From Saprospiraceae bacterium (GTDB taxonomy: Bacteria; Bacteroidota; Bacteroidia; Chitinophagales; Saprospiraceae), in the NCBI GenBank assembly GCA_016719855.1, contig JADJYH010000009.1, positions 1-64,000 of the forward strand: DNA of 64,000 nt, written 5' to 3'. The position numbers and the translations under genes are program-made. Position 1 is the first letter of the stretch; the number at the start of each line of letters is the position of its first letter. Shown here piece by piece: positions 28,310 through 38,186 of this stretch. The notes under the pieces are model-generated. The model was given only the letters and a program-made list of their open reading frames with translations, had not been told where the DNA came from and searched no databases.

Positions 28310-28816
28310 TCAATACAACAAAACCTTCGTCTCCTTCGCCCCCAATGATTCCAGGTATTCCTTCACCGCTAACGCTTCGTCCCCGCCCTCTTTGGCGTGG
28401 TGGAGCAGGGTGAACCCATGCGGCCCCTTGGCGTGGAGTGTGCTGGGGAACGCCTCCAGCATGGGTTTCACGATTTCGATTTTCCCGAACAGGCAGGCAG
28501 TGAAGATATTGGCCTGTGCGCCTTTTTCCAGGAGGTAGCGCACCAGTTCCTTGTACCCGACATGGCTGGCCGCACCGAGGCAGGTCTCGAAGTCGCCGTA
28601 CTTCCAGTCGTGGGCAGCGTTGAGCAGGTTGGGCGTTTCTTCCAGCAGGGCCTTCACCTTGTCCATGTCACGGTGGCCCGCCCCGACGAAGGTGGCCACG
28701 AGTTCCTTGTCCAATTGCGGGTCGCCCTGCACTGGGTTTGCCTTGGTGATGATGGGCAAGCCAGCGACGGCAAGGCCCGTGATGCCGAAGGTTTGGATGA
28801 ATTTTTTTCGGTTCAT
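28310..28816 (-). CDS. Ankyrin-repeat protein with twin-arginine-like or Sec signal
   Basis: 168 aa, intact. It begins MNRKKFIQTFGITGLAVAGL, a short signal with an N-RKKF motif similar to a Tat signal though with only one Arg. Ankyrin-type helices follow: HRDMDKVKALLEETPNLLNA, CLGAASHVGYKELVRYLLEKG, NIFTACLFGKIEIVKPMLEA and GFTLLHHAKEGGDEALAV. Such small periplasmic ankyrin proteins bind unknown partners. Confidence 0.75.
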   Translation of the reverse strand: MNRKKFIQTFGITGLAVAGLPIITKANPVQGDPQLDKELVATFVGAGHRDMDKVKALLEETPNLLNAAHDWKYGDFETCLGAASHVGYKELVRYLLEKGAQANIFTACLFGKIEIVKPMLEAFPSTLHAKGPHGFTLLHHAKEGGDEALAVKEYLESLGAKETKVLLY

Positions 28817-29192
28817 GATGTCAGGTTTGAAGCCAAAGCAATTTTGTGTGCGGATGAAAAAACCAATGACATTTCAATTGTTGGAAGGTCGCACTGATAG
28901 CGGGTGACTTCAAGAAACTATCGTTTTTGGATAGTTCTGGCATACTTGCGACAAAGGAAGGCGCTGGGCTTTTTTTTGGGGGCAGCCCGCTGGGCTTGGT
29001 GGTTGCAAACCGCATGAGGTATGCTTTCAAGTCACGCTGGCGCTGGACTTGAAATCGATTTTGCTTTTGGACAGGGGCATACTTGACACAACGGGTTTGG
29101 AAGGGCTTGCGCTTTTTGGCAATATTAATTCTTGACAAAACAGGGCGCTAGAGTTTTTTGGCAAACATACTTGAAACAATGGAATAAAATTT
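28817..29192. other. Intergenic with recurring CATACTTG motif
   Basis: No gene supported. The motif CATACTTGnnAC occurs at about 28251, 28941, 29088 and 29167 with TTCAAGT/ACTTGAA fragments nearby. Confidence 0.35.
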
Positions 29193-29200
29193 TAGATTTG
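29193..29200 (+). promoter_or_regulatory. -7 promoter element (TAGATTTG) with -33 TTG
   Basis: Exact TAnnTTTG; a TTG at 29171-29173 lies 19 nt upstream, the spacing expected for a Bacteroidota -33 box. About 67 nt leader to the ATG at 29268. Confidence 0.6.
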
Positions 29201-29267
29201 TGCTAATGGGATTCAGTATAGCGTTTGTAATATAAAGGAACATTGCTTATCCTAAAAATAAATAAAA

Positions 29268-32200
29268 ATGAGAACTCAATTTATTGTCACTACCTTTTTA
29301 CTCATTTTCAAATTGATTAATTTGAATGGTCAGCCCACTGAGCTATTTTGGGGAGGTACTCAAACTGATTTTGCCTGTAAAATAATCAAGCTAAGTGATG
29401 GCAATTTAATGACAGCTGGTACCAAAAGAATCGGACAGAAATACCAAATTAATTTAACAAAACACAATGATACTGGAGCAATCATCTGGGAAATGACCTA
29501 TCCCTCGGAAGATTGGGAAACGGCAAATTTCATCGCATCAACTTCAGACGGAGGTTTTATTATTGCAGGTGCTTGGTATGATTTCCCGCAAGATACCAAT
29601 TTGCATGAAGCTTCCTTGTTGGTGGTAAAAATAGATAGTATGGGTAACATTGCCTGGAAAACCTCACTGTCGGATAGAAGTCCAGGCTATTGTGCTTTGG
29701 AGACACCCAATCATGAGTTTTTGATAGGTACAGTGGATGACCCACCTGGCATTTCAGAAAAAGCTGCGATACTGAGGTTAAGTTCAACTGGAAGCTTAAC
29801 ATGGTCTAAGAATTACAGTTTTAAAGAGACAAGCAGGTTGAAGCAAATATTTCCATCTCCTGATGGTGGTTATTTTATTGCTGGAAGAGCACGCAATGTT
29901 GGAGCATCGTTCAGTGGCGTATTTTTTGCCAAAGTTGCTGAGAATGGGTCTTTAATTTGGAGCAAGTACGAGGATGCAGGTTATTTCGGTGAAGGCGACG
30001 GCCTCTGGTCTTCACCGATGGGAGCATTACAGCTTTTGGATAGTACAGTGATTATTGCATATGCCGGAGGTGCTGGCGGATTCTACAATTTCCAAACTTC
30101 AGTGCTCAAATACAGTACATCTGGTGACCTTCTCTGGAAAAGAATTTACAACAATGCTCCTGACGAAAGCAATATTGCCTACGACTTGCAACTATGTCCA
30201 GATGGAAGAAGCCTCTTGATTTCAGGTGAATCAGGCCCAAATCTTGGCCCCAAAAAAGGATTTGCCATGATGGTTGACACAGCGGGTTACGAATATTGGA
30301 GGGAAACCTATGGGAGCAGTGGAAACAATCATCTTTTTTCAGCGATTTGCCTGAACGACAGTAGCTTAGTATTTGTTGGAACCTCTACTCGAAGTGGCAA
30401 TGGTGGATACGATCAGTGGTTTCTAAAAACCGATTATGATGGGAATATTGTCCCATTTACCATTGGTGGAGAAGTATGGATAGATATGAATGGTAACTGT
30501 AGCATTGATTCAATCGATATGCCAGCCAAAAATTGGCTTATTACTGTGGACGATCAAAAATTTCTTTTTACAGATGCAAATGGTCACTACGAAATCAAAG
30601 TTAATGCTGGAAACTATTTGCTAAAGCTTATAACCCAGGCATCTTTTTGGAGTGTTTGTTCCAACGATATTACAGTTTCAGTGGATAGCCTTGCACCGAT
30701 TTTGTCACAAAACTTCCTTGTAAAACCAGAACAAACTTGCCCTATTGTTGAATTGGGAATTACGACGCCAGACTTGATTAGGTGTGACACATCAGTGGTA
30801 TTCGCTACATGGCCAATGCAGGTGTTCTGACAGAACAGGCACAAGCGCTAGAAGTTAAATTGGAAGAAGGATTGACGATTATAGATGCATCTGAGCCTTA
30901 TAGCCAAGATGGTCAGTTTGTTATTTTCGAAATAGGTGACATAGGTAAATTTGAAAGTGGGACGATAAAGTTTAATGTAGCGCTCAACTGTGATGTGCCA
31001 CTGGGTGCTGCACATTGCATTGAGGCAAGATTGATGGAGAGCATGGCTTGCCCTCCAGTGTGGGCGGATCCATTTCTTAGCATTGATGGTGAATGTGGGA
31101 TTGACAGTGTCCATTTCGTACTTAGCAATATTGGTAGCGAATCAATGGCACTTGGTCAGCAGTTCCGATTATTTGAGGATGGCATACTTTCTCAAAATTC
31201 ACCTTTCATTTTGTCCGCTGGCGACTCTTTGGTTTTTGAAATGCCTGCAAATGGCAAGACCATGCGCTTAGAGACGGAGCAAATTGCAGGCTATCCTGAA
31301 TTGAGTCGCCCTTCTGCTACCATAGAAGGTTGTGGACTAGATGAAAATGGATTTGCAAGACAGGAATATTTTCAATTTTTCATCATGATGAAGGACTTCT
31401 TAATACTTCATTTGCCTGCGTTGAAAATACGACCAACGGCATACCTAATAAAATTGTTGAACAACCAGAAGGTTATGGGGGGTATCATTTTTTGGGGCCA
31501 AACACTCAAAACGAGTATGTCATCAGATTTAAAAATCCATATCCTGATACCGCCAAAGAAGTAAGGATTCGTCTGAAATTGTCAGAATTTTTAGATTTGT
31601 CAACTTTTCAAATGACTGCATGGAGCCATCCTTTTTCCATTCGGACAGTTTCAAATGGCGATATTGAAATACTTATTGAGAACGCCAATATTCCACCTGT
31701 CAACATCAATGAAAACGGTGCATTTTGTTTCTTGCGTTTCCGAATCAATCAATTACGAATGTAGTAGACCAAAGTTATGTTTCGAATGAGTGGAAGCATA
31801 TTTTGATTATCGAGGCCTCTCCAGTTAATCGGATCTTTGGCATAATATTTACTCTAATTATATTGCGACTTCACCATCACCGATTACAAATTCACCAGAA
31901 TCATATCAGTATGGTGATCGCTCTGGGATTGATTTTGGAGATGACCTTGTTGAATCTGTTGATGGGAATATTTATTTAGTCGGCTCTACTTCAAGTTTTG
32001 GCAATAATTATGATGGATTTTTAGTTAAAACAGATGAAAATGGCAAAGGTATTTGGTATAATGCCTATGACATTAATAATGGCCGTGAAATATTTTACAC
32101 AGTTGCTTCAACCTCGGATGGGGGTTGCATCATTGCAGGTACTTACGAAGAGCCAGGAGAGCTTGCAGATGATTATAATGACTATGACATCCTTGTCGTT

Positions 32201-33308
32201 AGAATTAATCCAACTGGCAAAATGCTCTGGCATAAAAGACTGCGACTTAGTGGCAATAGAGGGGGCGTTGTAGCAGATATGGTTGCTACTCCTGATGGAA
32301 GATTTGCTATTACGGGATATTGCTGGGTTGGTGGTGGTTTTGGGCAGTTTCTTTTAAAGATTGATGAAGAAGGACAAGTTATATGGTCAAATTCATATAG
32401 CTATCCTTATGGTGAACAGATTACCACAGAACAGGTCATTGTTACGCCTGATGGTGGTTTTCTTATTACTGGGCAAATAACTCAGCTTGCCTGGGAGCCG
32501 GATATATTCATTCAAAAAGTTGGTGCCAACGGTAATGCGCAATGGGCAAAGTCTTTTGATAAAGAAAACATTTACCAAGTCATTTCCTCATCAGTGACTT
32601 CTGATGGCAACTTTGTTTTAGTAGGTACTATTGGTGTCAATGATGATGCTTTGGGTTTATGTTTCAACACCATATTTATTAAAGATAAACAATTCTGGGA
32701 ATGAAATCTGGGAAAATATCCTTATGTCGGAAAGCAAAAATCGAGCTAGAGGTAAAAAAATAATACCTTCTCCAGATAATGGGTTTTATGTTTTTGCACA
32801 AGATTACAATAATTCACAATCGGAGGATGACTTGATGATTATAAAGTACAATGCAAATGGTGATACTATTTGGACAAAAACATTTGACACTAGCACGGAA
32901 AATGAGCCAAGAAATTTGATTTACTTCTCAAGAAAAGATAATGGCTATAGCATATAGCCAACCAAATAATTGGCTATACGACCTTCAAATGTTACTGTTA
33001 GTCGTAGAACACACTAATAATCCTTCTACTCGTACATCTGAGATATTTTCATTTGAAAATGAATGGCAGGTGAATCCAAATCCTTCCACAGGAAAAGTAA
33101 TGCTCTTTAATTCTTTGCAAAAAAATGATGTACAATGGGAGCTTTTTAATGCTAATGGTACTCAGATAAGTAATGGGGGATTTTCTTCAAACAGAGAATC
33201 GCTTGACTTTAAAAATATTCAGGAAGGTCTCTATTTTTGTATATTCAGGACGAAGGTAGTGCTATTACTGAAGATTTTTATTACAAGATAGTATGGGGAA
33301 ATATATAA
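29268..33308 (+). CDS. Giant secreted repeat protein with T9SS sorting domain, frameshifted
   Basis: About 1,340 aa after joining frames. The signal peptide MRTQFIVTTFLLIFKLINLN is followed by repeated blade-like units: TSDGGFIIAG, SPDGGYFIAGRA, and later STSDGGCIIAGTY, TPDGRFAITGY, TPDGGFLITGQ, each near W-K or W-N(S/A)Y, as in secreted propeller proteins. The middle (GEVWIDMNGNCSIDSID, then QALEVKLEEG) resembles SdrD-like B and DUF11-type Ig domains. The end VNPNPSTGKVMLF ... NIQEGLYFCIF, and after a shift DEGSAITEDFYYK, is the T9SS sorting domain. Breaks lie near 30810, 31385, 31725, 31830, 32690, 32950 and 33245. The region is clearly more AT-rich than its neighbours, suggesting a different history. 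Confidence 0.7.
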
Positions 33309-33322
33309 CTGTAATTGTTGCC

Positions 33323-34546
33323 TCACACCTCCCCCCTCCTCCCATACTTCCGCAACGTCCGCAGCGCCAGCAGCAAGCTGACCAAACAAAGCACCGCCCC
33401 CATCAAGAACGGCGCACCAGCAAACTGCACAGGTGCCTTGTCGCTGGTGAACCACGAAAAAAGTCCGGTCATCAGCAGTGGGCCGATGATGGAGGTGATG
33501 GCGATGAGGCTGGTGAGTGAGCCTTGCAGTTCGCCCTGCTCGTTGGCGGGTACTTGGTTGGAGATGATGCCCTGCAAGGCTGGCCCCGCAAAGCCGCCCA
33601 TCGAAAAAGGCACCATGAAGGCGAACATCATCCATCCCTTCGTTGCGAAGGCGAACAGCACGAAGCTGACGGTGTACATCGCTAGGCCAAAATAGAGCGA
33701 CTGCTTTGACCCGAAGCGGGGAATGACGATGCGGGTGAGGCCGCCCTGCACGATGCCCACCATCAGGCCAGTGAAGGCCAGTGAATAGCCCACCAACTCC
33801 GTGCCCCAGTCGAATTTTTTCATGGTGATGTACGTCCAGGTGCTGTGGTTGGCGTGGCCGGCGAGGTAGATGGCCATGAGCGCCCCGGCCAGGCTCAGCA
33901 CGACCGGGTAGCGGCGCAAGTTGAGCAGTGAGCCGACGGGGTTGGCCCGCTTCCAGTCGAAGGGGCGGCGGTTTTCGGGGGCCAGCGATTCGGGGAGGAT
34001 GAAGTAGCCGTAGAGCCAGTTCAGCAAAGCCAGGCCAGCCGCTACGAAGAAGGGTGCCCGCAGCCCAAAATGTGCCGACACTACGCCCCCGATCAGTGGC
34101 CCGATAATGAAGCCCAGTCCGAAGGCCGCCCCGATGAGGCCGAAGTTCTGCGCCCGTTTTTCGGGGGTGCTCACGTCGGCGATGTAGGCCGTGGCCGAGG
34201 AGAACGACGCCCCCGTGATGCCCGCCAGCACCCGTCCGACGAAGAACCACCAGATATTTGGCGCAAGCCCGGTGATGATAAAATCAACGCCGAAGGCAAA
34301 CAGCGAGGCGAGTATGACGGGACGCCTGCCGTAGCGGTCGCTCAGGCCACCGACGATGGGCGAAAAGATGAACTGCATGGCGGCATAAACGAACATCAGC
34401 AGGCCGCCCCAACGGGCAGCGGTGGAGAGGTCGCCCCCGGTCATTTCTTCGAGCAGGCCCGGAATCACCGGGATGATGAGGCCGAAGCCGATCACGTCGA
34501 GCAGGAGCGTGATGAAGATGAAACTCAGCGCCGGGGTGCGGGACAT
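33323..34546 (-). CDS. TetA-like MFS multidrug/tetracycline-type exporter
   Basis: Intact 407-aa, 12-helix transporter. Key motifs: LLLDVIGFGLIIPVIPGLLE in helix 1, GGLSDRYGRRPVIL as MFS motif A between helices 2 and 3, GRVLAGITGASFSSATAYIA in helix 4, FGLIGAAFGLGFIIGPLIGG as motif C in helix 5 of drug:H+ antiporters. This order is that of TetA/TCR-type efflux pumps. Similar chromosomal genes are common and not proof of tetracycline resistance. No repressor gene is adjacent. Confidence 0.85.
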   Translation of the reverse strand: MSRTPALSFIFITLLLDVIGFGLIIPVIPGLLEEMTGGDLSTAARWGGLLMFVYAAMQFIFSPIVGGLSDRYGRRPVILASLFAFGVDFIITGLAPNIWWFFVGRVLAGITGASFSSATAYIADVSTPEKRAQNFGLIGAAFGLGFIIGPLIGGVVSAHFGLRAPFFVAAGLALLNWLYGYFILPESLAPENRRPFDWKRANPVGSLLNLRRYPVVLSLAGALMAIYLAGHANHSTWTYITMKKFDWGTELVGYSLAFTGLMVGIVQGGLTRIVIPRFGSKQSLYFGLAMYTVSFVLFAFATKGWMMFAFMVPFSMGGFAGPALQGIISNQVPANEQGELQGSLTSLIAITSIIGPLLMTGLFSWFTSDKAPVQFAGAPFLMGAVLCLVSLLLALRTLRKYGRRGEV

Positions 34547-34557
34547 GGGTGGAAATT

Positions 34558-34610
34558 AGGAAGTTAGGGAATTGGGGAATTGGGGAATGGGGAATTGGGA
34601 AAGGGGAAGT
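34558..34610. repeat. Short tandem G/AATT-rich repeat
   Basis: Units GGGAATTGG/GGAATTGGG repeated four to five times with small variation just upstream of the MFS gene start. Imperfect, low complexity. Confidence 0.5.
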
Positions 34611-34759
34611 GTCGTTGTAGGTTGGAATTGGGGATTGTGTTTGGTATTGGGGTGGGGTTGAATGGTTATTTGGGATTGAATTTTGGGCATTAAAGTTGCA
34701 GTCGTGGGGAAGTTTTGGGCATGGGGTGGTTTGAATGGTTTCTGCGCATTAAATTTGGG

Positions 34760-34880
34760 GATTTACGCTCCGCTTAGGTTTGTGCAATAGGGGTTGGGGC
34801 GAAGCCCCAAAAGCGCTGCCTTTGGAGAGTTCCGCCCCAAACCCCCATTTGCACAAAACCTAATTAGTGCGAAGTATAAC
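34760..34880. mobile_element. MITE-like element, copy C
   Basis: 121 bp. Left end TTTACGCTCCGCTTAGG, TTTGTGCAATAGGGG, GGGGCGAAGCCCC; right end GCCCCAAACCCCCATTTGC, ACAAAACCTAATTAG, GCGAAGTATAAC. Left and right termini are inverted repeats of each other in the GTGCAA-AGGGGTTTGGGG part. It is the shortest copy. Confidence 0.7.
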
Positions 34881-34884
34881 TTTG
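34877..34884 (+). promoter_or_regulatory. -7 promoter element (TAACTTTG) at the end of MITE copy C
   Basis: Exact TAnnTTTG spanning the element's right terminus, 30 nt before the ATG at 34914. Confidence 0.4.
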
Positions 34885-34913
34885 GTCCAATTATCAATAA
34901 AAGCGCAGTAAAC

Positions 34914-35174
34914 ATGAATACCCTTCTTTGGATATGCTGGGTGATTGACATCCTTCTTTTGCTAATCTGTTTGTACGAGACATTTGCCGTAAGCTCCAAC
35001 AGTAGTATGGGCGGGCTTGCTTTTATGCTGGTAGTGCTGCTTGGATTGTCGTGGTGGCTGCGGGCAAGTAGCCCCAAGTGGTCGCTGGCATTGGCGGCAG
35101 TGCCAGCGGGCTTAACCGTACTTTTTGTTGGGGTCTGGTTTTTAACGATGCTTGGCAGAAAGAACTGGCAATAG
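34914..35174 (+). CDS. Small three-helix membrane protein
   Basis: 86 aa: MNTLLWICWVIDILLLLICL, then FMLVVLLGLSWWLRA and LAALAAVPAGLTVL-like third helix. No domain known. The in-frame start at 34794 lies inside the repeat and was rejected. Probably expressed from the promoter provided by the adjacent element. It converges with the membrane protein gene at 35191. Confidence 0.5.
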   Translation: MNTLLWICWVIDILLLLICLYETFAVSSNSSMGGLAFMLVVLLGLSWWLRASSPKWSLALAAVPAGLTVLFVGVWFLTMLGRKNWQ

Positions 35175-35190
35175 CAATCACGGAACCATT

Positions 35191-35536
35191 TCAGAATTTG
35201 ATTTTCACAAAAATGCTCCCGCCAATAAGCACAAAGAAAAGTAACCCCATCCCCATGATATAAGCCGTGCCGATGCCGGGCCCTTGCTCGCTGTAAGCGC
35301 TCATCACCTTCTCCATGACGAAGTGGCCGCCCACCACACAAGCAACCCAGACCCGCAGCAGCAGCCACCGTTTTTCCACCATCGGAACGTACCAGAGTGC
35401 AAAGGTCAGCAGGGCGAGCCCAGTTTTCTATAAACCTGTCCATGCCCTTGGTGGGCGGCACGTTGGCCTTGGCAATGAGGTTGGCTGCGCCATAAATGAG
35501 CAGCCAAATCAGTTCTGGGCCGAGGAGTAGGCGCAT
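35191..35536 (-). CDS. Small membrane protein, one frameshift
   Basis: After correcting a shift near 35430 the protein is about 115 aa with four hydrophobic helices: LIWLLIYGAANLIAKANV, LALLTFALWYVPM, VWVACVVGGHFVMEKVM and IMGMGLLFFVLIGGSIF. No family is recognised. It and the next gene upstream (35566) are on the same strand, separated by 29 bp, and may form a small operon. Confidence 0.55.
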
Positions 35537-35565
35537 GGTATTCGGTTGTTTTTAAAACATCGGGC

Positions 35566-35853
35566 CTACTTCATGTCCGGCTTCAAAATGATGAACATCA
35601 AGACGAACAGGCCATACAATGCGAGCGGAGTGGCTGGAATCCAAAGCAGGACGTTTGCGGGCCAGGTTTTGCCAGCGTTTTTCAACAGGAATGCGCCAAC
35701 GACAAGGGCTGTTGCAGCGAAAGTAAGTCCAAACACGGTGGGATTGTTGGTGGCATGGCGGCCTTTGAGCGAGTCGTCCAGCATCATGTAAATAATGATG
35801 CCCAAGCCGATGATGTTGATGCCTGCACCTATCCAGAATATCCAAGTTTTCAT
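35566..35853 (-). CDS. Small membrane protein
   Basis: 95 aa, intact, three predicted helices: IFWIGAGINIIGLGIIIYMM, FGLTFAATALVVGAFLL and LLWIPATPLALYGLFVLMFI. Polar loop with DDSLKGRHATNNP. Unknown function; neighbour of another small membrane protein gene. Confidence 0.6.
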   Translation of the reverse strand: MKTWIFWIGAGINIIGLGIIIYMMLDDSLKGRHATNNPTVFGLTFAATALVVGAFLLKNAGKTWPANVLLWIPATPLALYGLFVLMFIILKPDMK

Positions 35854-35998
35854 TTGACAGCAGTTGAGGTGAAAAACTGCTCAAATCTAATTCAAATGGT
35901 CTATTTCAAAAGCCAAAAAAAATCAGGAATAGCTTGGGCTGGATGGCGGTAGGGACACCAGTGGGGAAAGGCTAATTTGTTGGGAGAAAAAAATGCTT

Positions 35999-36403
35999 TT
36001 AAGCCAGCAATTGGTCTATCTGGTCGCTAAAACGCTGAATCAGCATGTCGGCAATGCGGCGGGTAATTTCCGACTCCTGCGTCGCAAACACTTCCCATTC
36101 GCTTTCGGTAAAATGCCCGATGATGACACCGGTCAGCAGGTTGCGGAAGCGCAGGTCGCTGCGTACGCTGTTGCCGATGAACTCCAGTTGTTTTGGTGGA
36201 GCCAGTTGAAAAAAACTGCCCTTCGATTTTTGAAGGTAATGCTTGAACATCTGGAGCAGCAGCTCATTTTGTAGCTTCAAGATGGGGCGTAAGGTGGCGT
36301 TCTGGAAATGTCCGGCGCTGTTTTCGGGATTTTCATCTACGTTTGTCTGGATGGAAGGGCGGAGGCGAATGAGTTCGCTATTTCGTTCTGTTGTTATTGT
36401 CAT
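35999..36403 (-). CDS. Conserved hypothetical protein
   Basis: 134 aa, soluble and helical: TTERNSELIRLRPSIQTN, FQNATLRPILKLQNELLLQM, FFQLAPPKQLEFIGNSVRSD and ESEWEVFATQESEITRRIAD. I recall such sequences as a conserved Bacteroidota small protein, sometimes labelled glyoxalase, but no glyoxalase motif is visible and I give no function. It diverges from the hydrolase gene at 36459. Confidence 0.65.
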   Translation of the reverse strand: MTITTERNSELIRLRPSIQTNVDENPENSAGHFQNATLRPILKLQNELLLQMFKHYLQKSKGSFFQLAPPKQLEFIGNSVRSDLRFRNLLTGVIIGHFTESEWEVFATQESEITRRIADMLIQRFSDQIDQLLA

Positions 36404-36458
36404 GCTTCGTTAACATTTTAGGGTGCTACTTGTTCTGATGTCCTACAAATAAAATCCA

Positions 36459-37256
36459 ATGCTGAATTTTCAAACATACCGCACGCCGATGGATGCCCCC
36501 TGGATTGTCTTCATCCACGGTGCGGGCGGGGCTATCTCCACCTGGAAGTACCAGACGGAAGCCTTCAAGCCGTTCTTCAACCTGCTCCTGCTCGACCTGC
36601 GCGACCACGGTCTGTCGAAGGACATTGACCCGGCCTTCCCAAGCTACAATTTCGACATCGTTTGCGACGATATCCTGGAGGTGATTGACCACTTGCAAAT
36701 CGAGCGGTCGCACTTCATCTCGCTCTCGCTCGGCAGCGCCATCCTCCAGCGCCTTGACCAGATGCGACCTGATTTGATTGACAAAATGGTGATGGCCGGT
36801 GGCATTTTTCGGGCAACTTTGAAGATGCGGATTCTGGTGAATGCCTCGCACCTGCTCAACAGGTTTTTGCCCTACCGCTACATCTACGCCCTGTTTTCGC
36901 TCATCATTTTGCCGAAAAAAAACCACGAAAAATCGAGGCGGCTCTACCGCCAGCAGGCCAAGCGGCTCACGCAGGCCGAGTACATGAAATGGGTGGGGCT
37001 TTACGGTGAGTTCTTTCAGGTACTGGACGAGTATTTCCACCGGCAACTGAAGAAACTGAGCCTCGTGGTCATGGGCGCCGAGGACCATGTCTTCTTCAAG
37101 GCCGCCCGCCGCTTCGTGGACAAGCAGGAAAAGGCCACGCTCGTGGTCATCGAAAAATGTGGCCATATCTGCAACATCGAGCAGTGGCAGCGATTTAATG
37201 CGGAGGCGTTGCGGTTTTTACGGGGGGAGGGTACGGCTGTGGCCGGGGTTTTTTAG
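36459..37256 (+). CDS. Alpha/beta hydrolase
   Basis: 265 aa, intact. The fold is shown by PWIVFIHGAGGAISTW (oxyanion HGAGG), LLLLDLRDHGLSK, the nucleophile elbow FISLSLGSAIL (Ser in S-L-S-L-G), the acid in VVMGAEDHVF and the catalytic His in VIEKCGHICNIE. Family I serine hydrolases of this type cleave esters, amides or C-C bonds; the substrate cannot be predicted. Transcribed alone, upstream of an IS200-type element. Confidence 0.82.
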   Translation: MLNFQTYRTPMDAPWIVFIHGAGGAISTWKYQTEAFKPFFNLLLLDLRDHGLSKDIDPAFPSYNFDIVCDDILEVIDHLQIERSHFISLSLGSAILQRLDQMRPDLIDKMVMAGGIFRATLKMRILVNASHLLNRFLPYRYIYALFSLIILPKKNHEKSRRLYRQQAKRLTQAEYMKWVGLYGEFFQVLDEYFHRQLKKLSLVVMGAEDHVFFKAARRFVDKQEKATLVVIEKCGHICNIEQWQRFNAEALRFLRGEGTAVAGVF

Positions 37257-37361
37257 GGTGGATTTTTTGACCCAATTTGGCTGAAAACGAAAAATAAGTC
37301 CGGTTGGCATTGCCCATAAATTGGTAAAAAAACAGAAAACTTCACTTTCAAAAGACATACA

Positions 37362-37775
37362 ATGGCACACTCCAAAGTCAAAATCTGGGTACATGCCATC
37401 TGGGGAACGAAGCACCGGGATGCGTTTATCACCCATGATGCTGAACCTAAAGTTCATGAACTCATCAGGAAAGAACTCATTGAATCGGGCTGCTACGTGG
37501 AAGTTGTAAACGGCATGTCCGACCATGTTCATGCCTTGTTCCTACTGAATCCCGACCTGTCAATCCGGGCAGTGATGAAACAGGTGAAAGGAGCGGCCTC
37601 CCATGCCATCAATCAACTCAAAATCATCCCACACCAATTTGCCTGGGGAGTGGGATTCGCTGCATTCTCAGTTGGTGAGTCGCAAGTGCCGACCATTCGG
37701 AACTATATCCTCAACCAGAAGGAACACCACCAAAAACGCAGCTTCCAACAGGAGTACCGGGCGTTAATTCACTAA
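37362..37775 (+). CDS. tnpA: IS200/IS605-family transposase (TnpA)
   Basis: 137 aa, intact. HUH motif DHVHALFLL (residues about 52-60), KIWVHAIWGTKHR at the start, AVMKQVKGAASHAIN, the GVGFAAFSVGESQ strand, and the nucleophilic tyrosine in VPTIRNYILNQKEHHQKRSF. These are the defining features of Y1 single-strand transposases. No TnpB/IscB partner is adjacent. The hairpin ends of the element were not resolved. Its 3' end overlaps by a few bases the end of the convergent SecB-like gene. Confidence 0.88.
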   Translation: MAHSKVKIWVHAIWGTKHRDAFITHDAEPKVHELIRKELIESGCYVEVVNGMSDHVHALFLLNPDLSIRAVMKQVKGAASHAINQLKIIPHQFAWGVGFAAFSVGESQVPTIRNYILNQKEHHQKRSFQQEYRALIH

Positions 37776-38186
37776 TGATGGCTGAAGGGATTGTGGATTG
37801 ATTAGAGGCAGGATAGCATTATGTAAGTAGGTACCTTTATAAGCAGCAAACATGAGTCCTCTCATCGTGGAAATAGAAATAGAATTAACTGCCATTGCTA
37901 AATGCTCTGGTACATCTACTGTTTGGGTATCTGAAAACAGCTTATCGAAATCCTCAAGTTCAAAGGTAAAAGCAGCCTCATATTTACCTAAAAACTGTTT
38001 AGATATCAATGAAGAAATGCTTATCTCAACTATGGACAATACAAACTTATCATTTGTATTTATACCCTGACGTACATTGATGTCAAAGTTAAATTCAGTA
38101 ATTTCCTCCTTCATTACCGGAGTATTCAAAACCGAATTTATTATTTCTATTCGCTTAATTTTTAAAGCGATTGGTTGCTCATGCAT
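37764..38186 (-). CDS. SecB-like chaperone of a toxin-antitoxin-chaperone locus
   Basis: 140 aa: MHEQPIALKIKRIEIINSVL, EFNFDINVRQGIN, FVLSIVEISISS, KYEAAFTFELEDF and HLAMAVNSISISTMRGLMFA followed by YKGTYLHNAILPLINPQSL. The strand pattern and the R-(G/D)-LMF---KGT-L-N-LP-INP end match SecB-like chaperones, including SecB(TA) of TAC systems. Its ATG overlaps the stop of the antitoxin gene by 8 nt (ATGCATGA), so translation is coupled. A true housekeeping SecB is not expected in this genetic setting. Role inferred: protects or folds the antitoxin. Confidence 0.7.
   Translation of the reverse strand: MHEQPIALKIKRIEIINSVLNTPVMKEEITEFNFDINVRQGINTNDKFVLSIVEISISSLISKQFLGKYEAAFTFELEDFDKLFSDTQTVDVPEHLAMAVNSISISTMRGLMFAAYKGTYLHNAILPLINPQSLQPSLVN

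Noticed and set aside
33323..34546. Acquired tetracycline resistance gene tetA
   Set aside because: No tetR, mobile flanks or high similarity evidence; TetA-like exporters are common chromosomal genes.
34558..34610. Possible CRISPR or satellite array
   Set aside because: Units are 7-9 bp, without spacers; it is simple low-complexity sequence.
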